A stretch of DNA of 62,694 nt, from contig NZ_JACIEN010000011.1 of the NCBI RefSeq assembly GCF_014196925.1, positions 1 to 62,694 of the forward strand, in the 5' to 3' direction. A program made the translations under genes and the position numbers. Positions within the stretch are counted from its first letter, which is position 1. Each line of letters starts with the position of its first letter. The DNA comes from Chelatococcus caeni. GTDB lineage: Bacteria; Pseudomonadota; Alphaproteobacteria; Rhizobiales; Beijerinckiaceae. This document shows positions 1 through 9,362 of the stretch, in pieces. Under the pieces are notes generated by a model. It was given only the letters and a program-made list of their open reading frames with translations. It was not told the DNA's origin and made no database searches.

Positions 1-354
1 GTGGTGGCGCACCTGAAGGCGCAGGGGCGGCCGCAATATCTCGACGCCGTCACCGCCGACGAGGAGGGCGCGGCACCGGAGGCCGACGGCGCCGTCTTCG
101 ACAACACGTCGTTCGGCGCGCCGGGGGGAGACCTCTACGACCAGGCGGTGGCCATCGTGCTGCGCGACAAGAAGGCCTCGACCTCCTACATCCAGCGCCG
201 CCTGCAGATCGGCTACAACCGCGCCGCCTCCCTCATGGAGCGCATGGAGAACGAGGGCATCGTCGGACCCGCAAACCACGCCGGAAAACGCGAGATCCTG
301 ATCGACGGCGACCGCCGCGACACCTATGGCGAGGGCGACGAAGCGGAGTACTGA
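1..354 (+). CDS. ftsK: DNA translocase FtsK, C-terminal (gamma) domain, 5'-partial
   Basis: FtsK is the septal DNA pump that moves the chromosome terminus toward the dif site and activates XerCD recombination. Only the last 117 codons are in the window; the reading frame is open to the left edge. Residues about 45-105 form the winged-helix gamma domain that recognises KOPS sequences, with the typical helix Y-I-Q-R-R-L-Q-I-G-Y-N-R-A and the segment LMERMENEGIVGP. The motor domain lies outside the window. The GTG at position 1 is an internal codon, not the start. The family assignment is secure. Confidence 0.93.
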   Translation: MVAHLKAQGRPQYLDAVTADEEGAAPEADGAVFDNTSFGAPGGDLYDQAVAIVLRDKKASTSYIQRRLQIGYNRAASLMERMENEGIVGPANHAGKREILIDGDRRDTYGEGDEAEY

Positions 355-377
355 GCTTCCGGCCAGCCCTTCCTGCC

Positions 378-486
378 GTCATGCCCGCGCTCGGCCCACG
401 GCTGTCCCGTCGCGGCGCGAAAGCGTGAGGCCGTTGGAGCCCACCGGCTCCCCCTCGTCATGCCCGCGCTCGTCGCGGGCATCCAC
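378..486. repeat. Dispersed palindromic repeat between ftsK and nfeD
   Basis: The 375-bp gap 355-729 holds no convincing gene. It has two copies of GTCATGCCCGCGCTCG, at 378-393 and 457-472. The second is followed by an inverted repeat, GCCCGCG (462-468) and CGCGGGC (474-480) around a 5-base loop, and then ATCCACG. Sequences of this kind (GTCATGCCCG...CGGGCATCCACG) are common intergenic repeats in Hyphomicrobiales genomes. The rest of the gap, up to 729, must contain the nfeD promoter, but no clear boxes are visible. Confidence 0.55.
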
Positions 487-729
487 GACCTGGAAAGTTG
501 TGCAAGGTCAAAGGCCCGGGTGGCAACAACAACGCCGCACGCGCATCGCGTCTCTTGAGAAATGCCGCAAGTCGGGCGAGCCGGACTTGCGACGAGAAGC
601 CCGGCGAGGACGAGAGGAGGCGTCGTGCCTCGACGCCTCACCCTGCCGCCCACCGCCGACTATATGGCCGAGGGCAGACAAATGCCGGCCGGCAGGCCAT
701 AATGCGGGGCGCCAGATCGTCACGCTCCG

Positions 730-2160
730 ATGGATTGCACGCGCCCGCTGCCCAATCGCCCTCCGTCCAACGGCTTCCTCGCCGTTCTCCTGGCCGGCAT
801 CCTCGGCCTTTGCGCCTTTACGGCCACAGCCCAGACCGTCGAAACGCCCCGGGAGGCGGCCGGATCGCGCGAGGCGATCGTGCTCGACATCGAGGGCGCC
901 ATCGGCCCGGCGACGGTCGAATACCTGCGCCGCAGCCTTGCCGAAGCGACGCGCCGCGAGGCCGGGCTCGTCATCCTGCGCATGGACACGCCGGGCGGCC
1001 TCGACAGCGCCATGCGCGAGATCATCCGCGACATCATCGCCTCGCCCATCGCCATCGCCACCTATGTGAGCCCGAGCGGCGCCCGCGCCGCCAGCGCCGG
1101 CACCTACATCCTCTATGCCAGCCACATCGCCGCGATGGCGCCCGGCACCAATCTCGGTGCGGCGACACCGGTGCAACTCGGCGGCGGGCGCCAGCCGCTC
1201 GACCGGGACAAGGACGACGCCGGGCAGGACAAGCAGCCCAGCGCGCCGGCCGACGCCATGACGGCCAAGGCCGTGAACGACGCCGTCGCCTTCATCCGCG
1301 GGCTTGCAGAGCTGCGCGGCCGCAATGCCGACTGGGCCGAGGAGGCCGTGCGCCAGGCGGCCAGCCTGCCGGCGCGACAGGCCCTCGCCCGCAGCGTCGT
1401 CGACATCGTCGCGAACGACCTCTCCGACCTCCTCGCCCAGGCGGACGGGCGCACGGTGCGCATCGGCAGCACGGAGCACCGGCTCGACACGGCGGGGCTG
1501 AGGCCGGTGGTCATCGAGCCCGACTGGCGCACGCGCCTCCTCGCCACCATCACCCATCCGAGCATTGCCTATGTCCTGCTGCTCATCGGCATCTACGGCA
1601 TCGTCTTCGAGTTCCTGAGCCCGGGCGCCATCGTGCCCGGCGTCATCGGCGCCATTTGCCTCCTCATCGCGGCCTTCGCGCTCAACCTGCTGCCGGTCAA
1701 CTATGCCGGCGTCGGCCTCATCCTGCTCGGGGTGGCACTGATGACGGCGGAGGCCTTCCTGCCCTCCTTCGGCATCCTCGGCATAGGGGGCATCATCGCC
1801 TTCGTCCTCGGCTCCCTCCTCGTCTTCGACAGGGACGTGCCGGGCTTCGCCCTTTCCTGGCCCATCGTCATGGCGGCCGCCACCGTCAGCGCCGGAACGC
1901 TGATCATCGCCGCGACCGCAGCCGTGCGCGCCCACCGGCGCCGGGTCGCGACGGGCGATACCGGCCTCATCGGCATGACCGGAGAGGTGCTGGCCTGGAG
2001 CGACGGCCACGGCCAGGTGCACGTCCAGGGCGAGCGCTGGGCGGCCCGGGCCGACGTCGTGCTCGCCCCGCGCCAGCGCGTGCGGGTCGTCGCCCGCGAG
2101 CGGCTCACCCTGGTCGTCGAACCGGCAGCGGAGACGGCGCCCGAGAACCGAGGAAGATGA
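730..2160 (+). CDS. nfeD: NfeD-family membrane-bound serine protease (ClpP class)
   Basis: A membrane protease of the NfeD/STOPP type, which works with a partner stomatin. The 476-residue protein starts at ATG 730 with a signal peptide (hydrophobic stretch about residues 16-36, ending TATAQ). The ClpP-like domain (about 45-230) carries MDTPGGL and the ASAGTY segment, whose Ser is the expected nucleophile, and a Lys in MTAKAVNDA as candidate general base. Four to five membrane segments follow (about 275-400), and the end is a small OB-fold NfeD domain. The stop overlaps the start of the downstream slipin gene (ATGA), so the pair is translationally coupled, as expected for protease and stomatin partner. 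Confidence 0.9.
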   Translation: MDCTRPLPNRPPSNGFLAVLLAGILGLCAFTATAQTVETPREAAGSREAIVLDIEGAIGPATVEYLRRSLAEATRREAGLVILRMDTPGGLDSAMREIIRDIIASPIAIATYVSPSGARAASAGTYILYASHIAAMAPGTNLGAATPVQLGGGRQPLDRDKDDAGQDKQPSAPADAMTAKAVNDAVAFIRGLAELRGRNADWAEEAVRQAASLPARQALARSVVDIVANDLSDLLAQADGRTVRIGSTEHRLDTAGLRPVVIEPDWRTRLLATITHPSIAYVLLLIGIYGIVFEFLSPGAIVPGVIGAICLLIAAFALNLLPVNYAGVGLILLGVALMTAEAFLPSFGILGIGGIIAFVLGSLLVFDRDVPGFALSWPIVMAAATVSAGTLIIAATAAVRAHRRRVATGDTGLIGMTGEVLAWSDGHGQVHVQGERWAARADVVLAPRQRVRVVARERLTLVVEPAAETAPENRGR

Positions 2161-2924
2161 CCATGTTCGACTACGCCCCCTATCTCGTCGCCGTCCTGCT
2201 CATCGGCTTCCTGCTGTCGCTGGCGGTCCACATCATGCGCGAGTACGAGCGCGCGGTGGTCTTCACGCTCGGCCGCTTCTCCGGCGTCAGGGGGCCTGGC
2301 CTCATCCTGCTCGTGCCCTTCGTGCAGCAGCTCGTGCGCGTCGACCTGCGCACCATCGTTCATGACGTGCCGAGCCAGGACGTCATCTCGCGCGACAACG
2401 TGTCGGTGAAGGTCAACGCCGTCATCTATTTCCGCGTCGTCGATGCGGACAAGGCCGTGCTCGCCGTCGAGAATTTCCTCATGGCCACCAGCCAGCTGGC
2501 GCAGACGACCCTGCGCTCCGTCCTCGGCAAGCACGAGCTCGACGAGATGCTGGCCGAGCGCGACAAGCTCAACGAGGACATCCAGGAAATCCTCGACAGC
2601 CAGACGGACGCCTGGGGCATCAAGGTGGCCAATGTCGAGATCAAGCACGTCGACATCGACGAGAGCATGGTGCGCGCCATCGCCCGCCAGGCCGAGGCGG
2701 AACGAAACCGCCGCGCCCGCATCATCAGCGCCGAGGCGGAGCAGCAGGCGGCCGAGAAGCTCGTCGAGGCGGCGACGATGCTGGCGACCGTGCCGGAGGC
2801 CATGCAGCTGCGCTATCTGACGACGCTGCACGACATCGCCGACGAGCGCAACTCCACCATCGTCTTCCCCTTCCCGCTCGACTTCCTGCGTCACTTCACG
2901 GCTCCGGCCGAGAAGCGCGGCTGA
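2157..2924 (+). CDS. Slipin / stomatin-family SPFH protein
   Basis: A stomatin-like protein that forms membrane-associated oligomers and is the known partner and substrate of NfeD-type proteases. The ATG at 2157 overlaps the nfeD stop; a second in-frame ATG lies at 2163. One N-terminal membrane helix (about residues 5-25) precedes the SPFH/Band-7 domain (about 28-190) with [12 protein letters not shown] and the conserved [18 protein letters not shown] helix. The end is a short hydrophobic tail. About 255 residues, normal for slipins. The reading frame is also open upstream in nfeD, but that part is out-of-frame shadow. Confidence 0.92.
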   Translation: MTMFDYAPYLVAVLLIGFLLSLAVHIMREYERAVVFTLGRFSGVRGPGLILLVPFVQQLVRVDLRTIVHDVPSQDVISRDNVSVKVNAVIYFRVVDADKAVLAVENFLMATSQLAQTTLRSVLGKHELDEMLAERDKLNEDIQEILDSQTDAWGIKVANVEIKHVDIDESMVRAIARQAEAERNRRARIISAEAEQQAAEKLVEAATMLATVPEAMQLRYLTTLHDIADERNSTIVFPFPLDFLRHFTAPAEKRG

Positions 2925-3076
2925 TCGGGCGGACGCGAAACGCCCCGCGCCTTCTGCTGCCTGGTCGTTCCTGCTATAGTTAAGATTGTCCGGACATCTT
3001 TGCGTAACCTGCATTGCCCTGCGATCGCGACCCAATCCGAGCCGCGTGCACGGGGACGAGCCATGGGGAGGACGCC

Positions 3077-3712
3077 ATGCCGGATACGAAGTGGACCATC
3101 AAGGGTCGCGAATTCATCCAGTGCAACTGCAACTACGGCTGTCCCTGCCAGTTCAACGCGCGGCCCACGCACGGCAATTGCCATGCGGTCGGCTTCGTCG
3201 ACATCGAGGAGGGGCACCATGGCGAGACGCGGCTCGACGGCCTCGGGATCGGCATGATCGTGTCATGGCCGGGGGCGATCCACGAGGGCGGCGGCGAGGT
3301 GGTGCCGATCGTCGACGAGCGTGCGTCCCCTGAGCAGCGCGATGCGCTCCTGCGCATCATGAGCGGCCTCGACACCGAGCCGGGCGCCACCTTCTTCCAG
3401 GTCTTCTCGACCACCTTTGCCAAGGTGCACGACCCGGTCTTCACCACGATCGATTTCGAGATCGACCCGGACGCGCGCACCGCCCGCGTCAACGTCCCGG
3501 GCTGGGTCGAGTCGCGGGGCGATCCGATCCTCAACCCGGTCACCGGCGAGGAACACCGCGCCCGCATCAACCTGCCACAGGGCTTCGAATATGACGTGTG
3601 TGAGGTCGGCCGCGGCTCGTCATGGACGAAAGGGCCGGTGCCGCTTGCGATCGACGACGGGCACGCTCATTTCTCCCGGCTGCACATGACGGAGAGCGGC
3701 GTCGCCCACTGA
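3077..3712 (+). CDS. DUF1326 domain-containing protein
   Basis: A 211-residue protein of the DUF1326 family, whose function is not established. The hallmark is the N-terminal cysteine cluster CNCNYGCPCQF (about residues 14-24), which looks like a metal or redox site. GGGAGG at 3066-3072 is a good ribosome binding site for ATG 3077; the frame is open further upstream to 3014 without support. The 150-bp gap before it leaves room for its own promoter. No operon partner: the next genes run the other way. Confidence 0.85.
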   Translation: MPDTKWTIKGREFIQCNCNYGCPCQFNARPTHGNCHAVGFVDIEEGHHGETRLDGLGIGMIVSWPGAIHEGGGEVVPIVDERASPEQRDALLRIMSGLDTEPGATFFQVFSTTFAKVHDPVFTTIDFEIDPDARTARVNVPGWVESRGDPILNPVTGEEHRARINLPQGFEYDVCEVGRGSSWTKGPVPLAIDDGHAHFSRLHMTESGVAH

Positions 3713-3719
3713 CCCGTGA

Positions 3720-3751
3720 GGCCCTGCCGGCGGGCCTGCCCGGGCAGGGCC
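3720..3751. terminator. Hairpin between convergent genes
   Basis: Perfect 9-bp inverted repeat GGCCCTGCC (3720-3728) / GGCAGGGCC (3743-3751) in the 60-bp space between the DUF1326 gene and the convergent SRPBCC gene. There is no clear T-run, so termination is inferred mainly from position. Confidence 0.5.
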
Positions 3752-3772
3752 GCCAGAGGGCCTGGGGCCGGC

Positions 3773-4264
3773 CTACTGGCGCTTGATGAAGTCGACCATC
3801 TGGTCGACCACCGTGTTCCAGCCGTCGTAGAAGCCCATTTGCTCGTGCTTCTTGCGTCCCTCGGCATCCCCATGGAGGGCGATGGCGGTGTAGCGCGTGC
3901 CCGAGCCGTTCGACGCCAGCAGCAACGCGGCCGTGAAGAACGGGTTCGGCGACGGCCGGAAGCCCGGCAGGAGCGTGTCGGTGAAGATGAGGCGCTCCTC
4001 GGGCACCACGTCGAGATAGCAGCCGAGGTTGGGAAACTCCTGCCCCTCCGGCGAGCGCATGACGGTGCTGAAGATGCCGCCGGGCCTGAGGTCCATCTCG
4101 CAGGCGGTGATGGTCCACGGCTTGGGGACGAACCACTGGCGCAGGTGCGCCGGCGTGGTCCACGCCTTCCAAACGAGTGCGACCGGCACGTCGATCTCGC
4201 GCTCGATGACGAGATCCCGCTCGGGATCGGGCTTGGCCAGGTTGCTCGCCAAAGGTGATGTCAT
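3773..4264 (-). CDS. SRPBCC (AHSA1-like) domain protein
   Basis: A START-fold (AHSA1/activator-of-Hsp90-like) protein with a hydrophobic ligand cavity. These are commonly encoded directly after an ArsR-type repressor, as here. The 163-residue product starting MTSPLAS has the family segments VALVWKAWTTPAHLRQWFVP, DLRPGGIFST, and the C-terminal helix GFYDGWNTVVDQMVDFIKR. Its ATG (4264) overlaps the stop of the regulator (ATGA), so the two are co-translated. Ligand unknown. Confidence 0.87.
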   Translation of the reverse strand: MTSPLASNLAKPDPERDLVIEREIDVPVALVWKAWTTPAHLRQWFVPKPWTITACEMDLRPGGIFSTVMRSPEGQEFPNLGCYLDVVPEERLIFTDTLLPGFRPSPNPFFTAALLLASNGSGTRYTAIALHGDAEGRKKHEQMGFYDGWNTVVDQMVDFIKRQ

Positions 4265-4623
4265 TCGGTTTCCTCCTCTTTCATCGCCATGAGATAGCTG
4301 TCGAGCCGGTCGAGCCGGCGTTCCCACATGGTGCGCTGCCGGCCGAGCCAGTCCTCGGCGAGCTTGAGACGGTCGGGAGCGAGCTGATAGGTGCGCACGC
4401 GCCCCTGCTTGCGCGAGCTGACGAGGCCGCAGCCCTCGAGCACCCGCAGATGCTCGAGAAAGGACGGCAGCGCCATCTTGTAGGGCTGCGCCAGCTCGCT
4501 GACCGAGGCCGGGCTCCTGCTCAACCGTTCGAGCACATGCCGCCGCGTGGGATCGGACAGGGCCCGGAAGATCCCGTCCACCTGGGCCGCGGGAGGCATG
4601 GGGCCGGCTTCCTGTAGCGTCAT
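4261..4623 (-). CDS. ArsR-family winged-helix transcriptional regulator
   Basis: A 120-residue ArsR/SmtB-type repressor. The winged helix covers about residues 12-95, with IFRALSDPTRRHVLERLSR and the recognition region SELAQPYKMALPSFLEHLRVLEGCGLV. It lacks the usual metal-binding Cys pairs and belongs to the subgroup paired with SRPBCC proteins. The ATG at 4623 is preceded by GAGAGGG; a longer frame to 4677 has no better support. It most likely controls itself through the palindrome at 4695-4714. Confidence 0.9.
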   Translation of the reverse strand: MTLQEAGPMPPAAQVDGIFRALSDPTRRHVLERLSRSPASVSELAQPYKMALPSFLEHLRVLEGCGLVSSRKQGRVRTYQLAPDRLKLAEDWLGRQRTMWERRLDRLDSYLMAMKEEETE

Positions 4624-4694
4624 GTCCCTCTCTGGAATGGTGCCGCGACCGTCAAACGGCCGCTGCCGACGCGGCATTCATAGGACGATGAAAA

Positions 4695-4714
4695 ACTTAG
4701 GTCAATACCTAAGT
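4695..4714. promoter_or_regulatory. Probable ArsR operator
   Basis: A perfect inverted repeat, ACTTAGGT (4695-4702), spacer CAAT, ACCTAAGT (4707-4714), flanked by A/T runs, 72 bp upstream of the ArsR start. The TTAGGT-N4-ACCTAA form matches what autoregulating ArsR/SRPBCC operons usually carry. It lies between two divergent genes, so the DUF1801 gene at 4851 could share the control. Confidence 0.7.
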
Positions 4715-4850
4715 ATTTGCCGGCCGGCGCATGGCGTACGGAGCCCCCGCTCGGACCGCTGCCCCTCTTGAACCCGCAAGGGGATTGGTGTGAGGTCCCG
4801 ACCGGCGCCCGCCGGAGCGCCCGAAAGAGCGCGGAACAAGAAGGACTGCC

Positions 4851-5249
4851 ATGGCGACAGGACAACCCGGGGATGAAAAGTCCCCTTCCCAGCTCATCGA
4901 CGAGAGGATCAGGGAACTCGGTGACTGGCGGGGCGACACGCTCTCCCGGCTCCGCGCCCTGATCAGGCAGGCCGACCCCGACGTGACCGAGGACTGGAAA
5001 TGGCGCGGCGTCCCCGTCTGGTATCACGACGGCATGATCTGCACCGGCGAGACCTACAAGAGCGTCGTCAAGATGACCTTCGCGAGGGGAGCCGCGCTCG
5101 ACGACCCGGCGAGCCTCTTCAACGCCAGCCTCGACGGCAATACCCGTCGCGCCATCGATTTCCGCGAGGGTCAGGCGATCGACGAGGAGGCTCTGAAAGC
5201 CCTCGTGCGCGCGGCCGTGGCGCTGAACACGTCCCGCCCTCGGGGCTGA
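4851..5249 (+). CDS. DUF1801 domain-containing protein
   Basis: A 132-residue DUF1801 (YdhG-like) protein; the family has no settled biochemical role. Recognisable are LRALIRQADPDVTEDWKWRGVPVWYHDGMICTGE (conserved W and VP.W segments) and VVKMTFARGAAL. AAGGA precedes the ATG at 4851. It is divergent from the ArsR-SRPBCC pair, whose operator lies in the shared gap. DUF1801 and SRPBCC genes often occur together under ArsR control, so a common regulon is plausible. The 234 bp downstream (5250-5483) separate it from the convergent emrB gene and show no gene. Confidence 0.82.
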   Translation: MATGQPGDEKSPSQLIDERIRELGDWRGDTLSRLRALIRQADPDVTEDWKWRGVPVWYHDGMICTGETYKSVVKMTFARGAALDDPASLFNASLDGNTRRAIDFREGQAIDEEALKALVRAAVALNTSRPRG

Positions 5250-5483
5250 GCGAACGCGGGTCCGAGGCATTCCAGGATGGAGGAGCCGGCGCACGAAAAG
5301 CGCGCCGTCCGGCGCCGCTCAGGGAAAGCGGACTGGCCGAACCATGTACGGTTGTCTGAGCGACAACACGGCGGCTGTGGAGCCACCGACCCGGATTTCA
5401 CGCCGCGCGAGCAAGCGGCGATCTGGCGGGCCACGCCCGATAGCGATGATCACTACGTTTACGCCATAGCACTATGACGTGCG

Positions 5484-7115
5484 TCACCGACCCTGCTGGA
5501 TCGCGTTCTGCGACGATGGCGGGTGACGCATGGCGTCACTTGCCTGTAGCGCCGGAGGCTTGGACCTCCGGCGCATCATCAGCGTCGGAAGAAGCGCGGC
5601 CAGGAAGATCGCGCCGACGATAAAGAAGCTGTCGCGATATCCCAGCATATTGCCCTGGGTGTAGATCATGCGGCCGAGATAGTTCATCGCCCCGGCCTGG
5701 CGTATCGCTTCCGGCACGCCGGCCTGCGCGAGCAAGCCGGTCACATCGCGCAACAAGCCGGTCGTCGCGCTGTTGCCCGCGTGCTGCGCCGCCGTGAAGC
5801 TGTCGACGTAAAGCTGCGAGCGTCGTTCCAGGGCAATTGAAAGCAGGTTGACGCCGAAGGCGCCGCCGAGTTGGCGCACGAAGTTGATCGCCCCGGAGCC
5901 CTGGCCGAGCAGCGTCATCGGCAGCGCCTTGAGGGCGCCGGCGTTCAGACTCGGCATGATGAAGCCGAGCCCGATCCGGCCCAGCATGATCCACCAGGCA
6001 AACAGCCAGAAGGGCGTATCGGTATCGACGCCGGTCATCAGGAACGACGACAGCGCGAAGACCACCAAGCCGAACATGACCGTGACATAGGCCGGCGTCT
6101 TGTCGGTGAGACGCCCGGCTATCGGGAAGACGAGCGCCAGGATGAGCCCCGCCGGCATCAGCAGCAGGCCGGAGCGGGTCGGCGTATAGCCCTGGATCGT
6201 CTGCGCGAACAGCGGAATCAAGAAGGTCGAACCGTAGATTCCCGCCCCGAAGATGAAGGCCACCACGGACGCGCCCGCATAGACCCGGTTCGTGAAGAGC
6301 TTGAGATTGAGCATGGGCGCGGGCGTGTGCAGTTCCCAGACGATGAAGCCGATGCCCGAGATAAAGGCGACGGCGAAGTCGCGCAGGATGGAATCGGAGA
6401 ACCATCCGTCACGTTGCCCGTTTGACAGGCCGTTGAGCAAGGTCACGAGGAACACGGTCATCAGTCCGAAGCCGATCCAGTCGAATTTGCGCGGCGATCC
6501 CGAAGTTGTCCGTCCCGGCATGAAGAGGGTGGCAAGGAACAGGCCGATGAGACAGAACGGCACGGCCATGAAAAACACATACCGCCAACTGAAGCTATCG
6601 ACCATGATGCCGCCCAGCGTGGGGCCGAGCGCCGGGGCCAGCACCACGCCGATGCCGTAGATGCCCATGGCCGAGCCGCGTTTTTCCGGCGGGAAGACCT
6701 GGAAGATCACCTGCATGGCGAGCGGCTGAAGGATGCCGGCCGCGCCGCCTTGGAGGACGCGGGCCAGGATCAGCATGCCTTCCGCAGGGGCCAGCCCGCC
6801 CATGACGGAGGCGACGATGAAGACCACCACCGCCAGCATGAAGGTCGCGCGCTGGCCGAGCGTCTCGACCATCCAGGCGTTGAGCAGCATGGTTCCGGTC
6901 ATCGCGGCAAGGAAGCCTGTAGACAGGAGCTGCGCCTTGTCCTGGCCCATGCCGAAGGCGCCCATGATGTCGGGCAGGGCTACATTGACGATCGTCGCGG
7001 TCAGGATGGTGGCGATCGTACCCATCATGACCGTCGCCGTCACCAGCCAGCGATAGGCGGGGCCGAAGCGGGCGAACAGCCCCTCGATGCTGTCCGGGTG
7101 CGGCGCGCTAGTCAC
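5484..7115 (-). CDS. emrB: DHA2-family MFS drug exporter (EmrB type)
   Basis: Inner-membrane proton-driven drug exporter with 14 predicted membrane helices (543 residues). The motif-C-like GIYGIGVVLAPALGPTLGGIMVD and the N-terminal ATILTATIVNVALPDI identify DHA2/EmrB proteins. It starts with GTG at 7115, overlapping the end of emrA by 8 bp, so the two are co-translated. With EmrA and an outer-membrane TolC-type channel (not in the window) it would form a tripartite pump. Substrate cannot be told from the sequence. Confidence 0.93.
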   Translation of the reverse strand: MTSAPHPDSIEGLFARFGPAYRWLVTATVMMGTIATILTATIVNVALPDIMGAFGMGQDKAQLLSTGFLAAMTGTMLLNAWMVETLGQRATFMLAVVVFIVASVMGGLAPAEGMLILARVLQGGAAGILQPLAMQVIFQVFPPEKRGSAMGIYGIGVVLAPALGPTLGGIMVDSFSWRYVFFMAVPFCLIGLFLATLFMPGRTTSGSPRKFDWIGFGLMTVFLVTLLNGLSNGQRDGWFSDSILRDFAVAFISGIGFIVWELHTPAPMLNLKLFTNRVYAGASVVAFIFGAGIYGSTFLIPLFAQTIQGYTPTRSGLLLMPAGLILALVFPIAGRLTDKTPAYVTVMFGLVVFALSSFLMTGVDTDTPFWLFAWWIMLGRIGLGFIMPSLNAGALKALPMTLLGQGSGAINFVRQLGGAFGVNLLSIALERRSQLYVDSFTAAQHAGNSATTGLLRDVTGLLAQAGVPEAIRQAGAMNYLGRMIYTQGNMLGYRDSFFIVGAIFLAALLPTLMMRRRSKPPALQASDAMRHPPSSQNAIQQGR

Positions 7116-8298
7116 CGGTCCTGGCCTCCAGCTCCACCATCATGCCCGGCTTGAGTGCGCCGCCCGCCTGCTTAACGGCGATGCGAACAGGCAGGCGTTG
7201 GGTGATCTTGGTGAAGTTGCCGCTCGGATTTGGGTTGGGCAGCAGCGCGAACTCGCTGGTCGCAGCCTGCCCGACGCGGGTGACTTTACCCTCGAAGCGC
7301 TGCGCCGGCAGGGCATCGACGGTGATTGTCACGGTCTTTCCGGGCTGGAAGAAGCGGATGTCGGTCTCCTTGACGTTCGCCTCGACGCGTATGCGCTCGG
7401 GATCATGCACCATCAGCAGGCGCTGGCCGGGGGTGACGTATTCGCCCTCATCCACGAAGGTCTGGTCCACAACGCCGTCGAACGGCATGACGATGGTGCG
7501 GTCTTCGAGATCGAGCGCCGCGCGCTGCCGTTGCGCGCGCAGCCGCTGTTCTTCCGGACCGAGCTCGGCCAACTGGCGTTGGAGCACCGTGAGCTCCTCG
7601 CGTGCGGCTTCGGCCTCGGCAACGGCAGCGCGGGCGTTCTCCAGGTCCGCCTGGGCGCTCAACACCTGTTGTTTTGCAGTCTCCAGCGCCGCCCGCGTCT
7701 GGTCCAGGCGCGCGCGGGTGATGGCGCCGCTCGGCGCCAGCTTCTCAGCCCGATCATTGTCCTGTCTGGCAAGATCGCGTTGTGCCGTCGCTGCTGCCAA
7801 CGCGGCCTCCGCAGCCCTTACCGCTGCCTGTTTGGCGGTAATACGACTTTCGGTCTGACGGCCGGTGAGTACGATGCGGGCTTCGATTTCCTCCCGGCGG
7901 CGGGCGATTCCCATGAGTTGCGCATCAAGTTCCTGAACGAGCAGGCGGCTTTCCCGGTCGTCGATCCGGACCAGTATGTCGCCTTTGCGAACGGAATCGC
8001 CCGCAATGACCTCAACGGCGGTGACCCAGCCGGGAACCCGGCTGCTCACGGCAACGATGTCGGCTGCAACGCGGGCATCCGTGACGAAGACGTGGGTGAA
8101 CTGCTGATACAGCCACCAGCCACCGGTCCCGAGAACGATCAGCCCCGCCAGGATCGCGCCATATAGTCGCCATGGCCGGGCGCGGCCAGGCGGTGAAACC
8201 GCCTCTGACGCAGCCTCCGTCTCCTTGTCGGGGGCTATGCGCAGATCGGTTTCCGGATCGTCGCTCTGGCGCTCCAGGCGGCTCACAAGCTGGTCCAC
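7108..8298 (-). CDS. emrA: EmrA/HlyD-family membrane fusion protein
   Basis: Periplasmic adaptor of the EmrAB-type pump. The 396-residue protein has one membrane helix (about 46-66, YGAILAGLIVLGTGGWWLYQQF), a first lipoyl half (VIAGDSVRKGDILVRIDDRE), a long coiled coil (about 115-225) and the second lipoyl/beta-barrel part (GVVDQTFVDEGEYVTPGQRL, VTRVGQAATSEFALL). The start is GTG 8298, 3 bp after the marR stop; its end overlaps emrB. Part of the operon marR-emrA-emrB. Confidence 0.93.
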   Translation of the reverse strand: MDQLVSRLERQSDDPETDLRIAPDKETEAASEAVSPPGRARPWRLYGAILAGLIVLGTGGWWLYQQFTHVFVTDARVAADIVAVSSRVPGWVTAVEVIAGDSVRKGDILVRIDDRESRLLVQELDAQLMGIARRREEIEARIVLTGRQTESRITAKQAAVRAAEAALAAATAQRDLARQDNDRAEKLAPSGAITRARLDQTRAALETAKQQVLSAQADLENARAAVAEAEAAREELTVLQRQLAELGPEEQRLRAQRQRAALDLEDRTIVMPFDGVVDQTFVDEGEYVTPGQRLLMVHDPERIRVEANVKETDIRFFQPGKTVTITVDALPAQRFEGKVTRVGQAATSEFALLPNPNPSGNFTKITQRLPVRIAVKQAGGALKPGMMVELEARTGD

Positions 8299-8301
8299 GG
8301 C

Positions 8302-8784
8302 TCACCTGTCCATCGGGATTTGGTGCGTAAGCTGCATCGTCGTTTCCGCGCCACCCAGCTTGCCGGCGATCTTCTCGAAGACCCTCAAACAGGTCGTCAC
8401 CTCGGCATGGGATATGTCGGAGAAGATTTCCGCACGCACTGCCGCCGCGGTCGTTTCGATGCGTTCCAGAACGGGAATGGCCTCCGCGCGCAGGTGAACC
8501 GATTTGGTGCGGCGGTCGGCGGCTTCTGTCCGGCGCTCGATCAGCCCCTCGGCTTCAAGCCGGTCCAGCGTGCGCACCAGGGTCGGCCCCCGCACCCCGA
8601 CCGCCTCAGCCAATTCACGCTGGGTTGCCGCTTCGGCCAGCCGAGAAAGATGCAGCAGTGTCAACCAGCGGGATTCGGTGAGGCCGAAGGCGGCCAGCCG
8701 CCGGTCGATCTCGGCGCGCCACAGCCGGGCGACCAGCCCGAGGTGGAGGCCGAATCGTTCCTGATCGTTGAGAGGCAGCTTCAT
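8302..8784 (-). CDS. MarR-family transcriptional regulator
   Basis: A 160-residue MarR-type dimeric repressor with winged helix at about residues 30-115 (ESRWLTLLHLSRLAEAATQRELAEAVGVRGPTLVRTLDRLEAEGLIERR, then wing AADRRTKSVHLRAEA). First gene of the efflux operon, so it probably represses itself and emrAB and is released by a pump substrate. An inverted repeat 27-44 bp upstream of the start is the likely operator. Confidence 0.9.
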   Translation of the reverse strand: MKLPLNDQERFGLHLGLVARLWRAEIDRRLAAFGLTESRWLTLLHLSRLAEAATQRELAEAVGVRGPTLVRTLDRLEAEGLIERRTEAADRRTKSVHLRAEAIPVLERIETTAAAVRAEIFSDISHAEVTTCLRVFEKIAGKLGGAETTMQLTHQIPMDR

Positions 8785-8810
8785 TTCATTGCCTGAATGG
8801 TTCTTTTGTT

Positions 8811-8828
8811 ATAGCAATAGGTAGCTAT
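8811..8828. promoter_or_regulatory. Candidate MarR operator
   Basis: Inverted repeat ATAGC (8811-8815), 8-base spacer, GCTAT (8824-8828) in the 131-bp gap between the divergent marR and universal-stress genes. The surrounding AT-rich sequence would fit promoter boxes for marR. Arm length and position fit a MarR site; no direct proof. Confidence 0.45.
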
Positions 8829-8915
8829 CTATCGAATGTCCAGAGATAGAGACAAAGCTCTGTCGCAGTCTGGCCCGGGAAAGGCATTTACGGCGCTCAT
8901 TGAAGGAGAACCACG

Positions 8916-9362
8916 ATGTACCGGACGATCCTCCTGGCCTATGACGGCAGCCAGCAAGGCCATGAGGCGCTGGATCAGGGGGCCGAGCTGGCCTCGCTTT
9001 GCCAGGCTCGTGTCTATCTCTTCGCCGTCGTCGCCCATGAGCTGGGTGTCGCGCTCGCTGAAGCGGCGGCACCCTCAGACTTGCCGGAGCGTGAATATCA
9101 GGAGGTGCGCCGCGTGCTGGCGGCGGGCGCGGAAGAACTGCGGCGGGCGGGCCTGTCCGTCCAAACACGCCTCGGCACGGGCAACCCCGCCGAGGAGATC
9201 GGCCGAATGGCGCACGAAGTCGGCGCGGATCTGATCGTGGTCGGTCACCGCGAACAGAGTGCGCTGGCCCGGTGGTGGCGCGGCTCCGTCGGCGCTTCGC
9301 TGCTCGCTCATGCGCCATGCAGCCTGCTGGTGGCCGTCGCGGGCACGAGGCCCGCGCGATAA
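8916..9362 (+). CDS. Universal stress protein (UspA family)
   Basis: Single-domain Usp protein of 148 residues. It begins with MYRTILLAYDGSQQGHEALD (beta1 and the Asp of the nucleotide site) and ends with the ATP-binding motif region LIVVGHRE...RGSVGASLLAHAPCSLLVA. AAGGAG lies 8 bp before ATG 8916. Such proteins are often induced with PHA metabolism and low oxygen, which fits the cluster that follows, but that link is inference. Confidence 0.9.
   Translation: MYRTILLAYDGSQQGHEALDQGAELASLCQARVYLFAVVAHELGVALAEAAAPSDLPEREYQEVRRVLAAGAEELRRAGLSVQTRLGTGNPAEEIGRMAHEVGADLIVVGHREQSALARWWRGSVGASLLAHAPCSLLVAVAGTRPAR

Noticed and set aside
498-2156. Upstream extension of the slipin frame through nfeD
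   Set aside because: The first 550 residues are Arg/His/Pro-rich out-of-frame translation of nfeD; the true slipin start is at the ATGA overlap.
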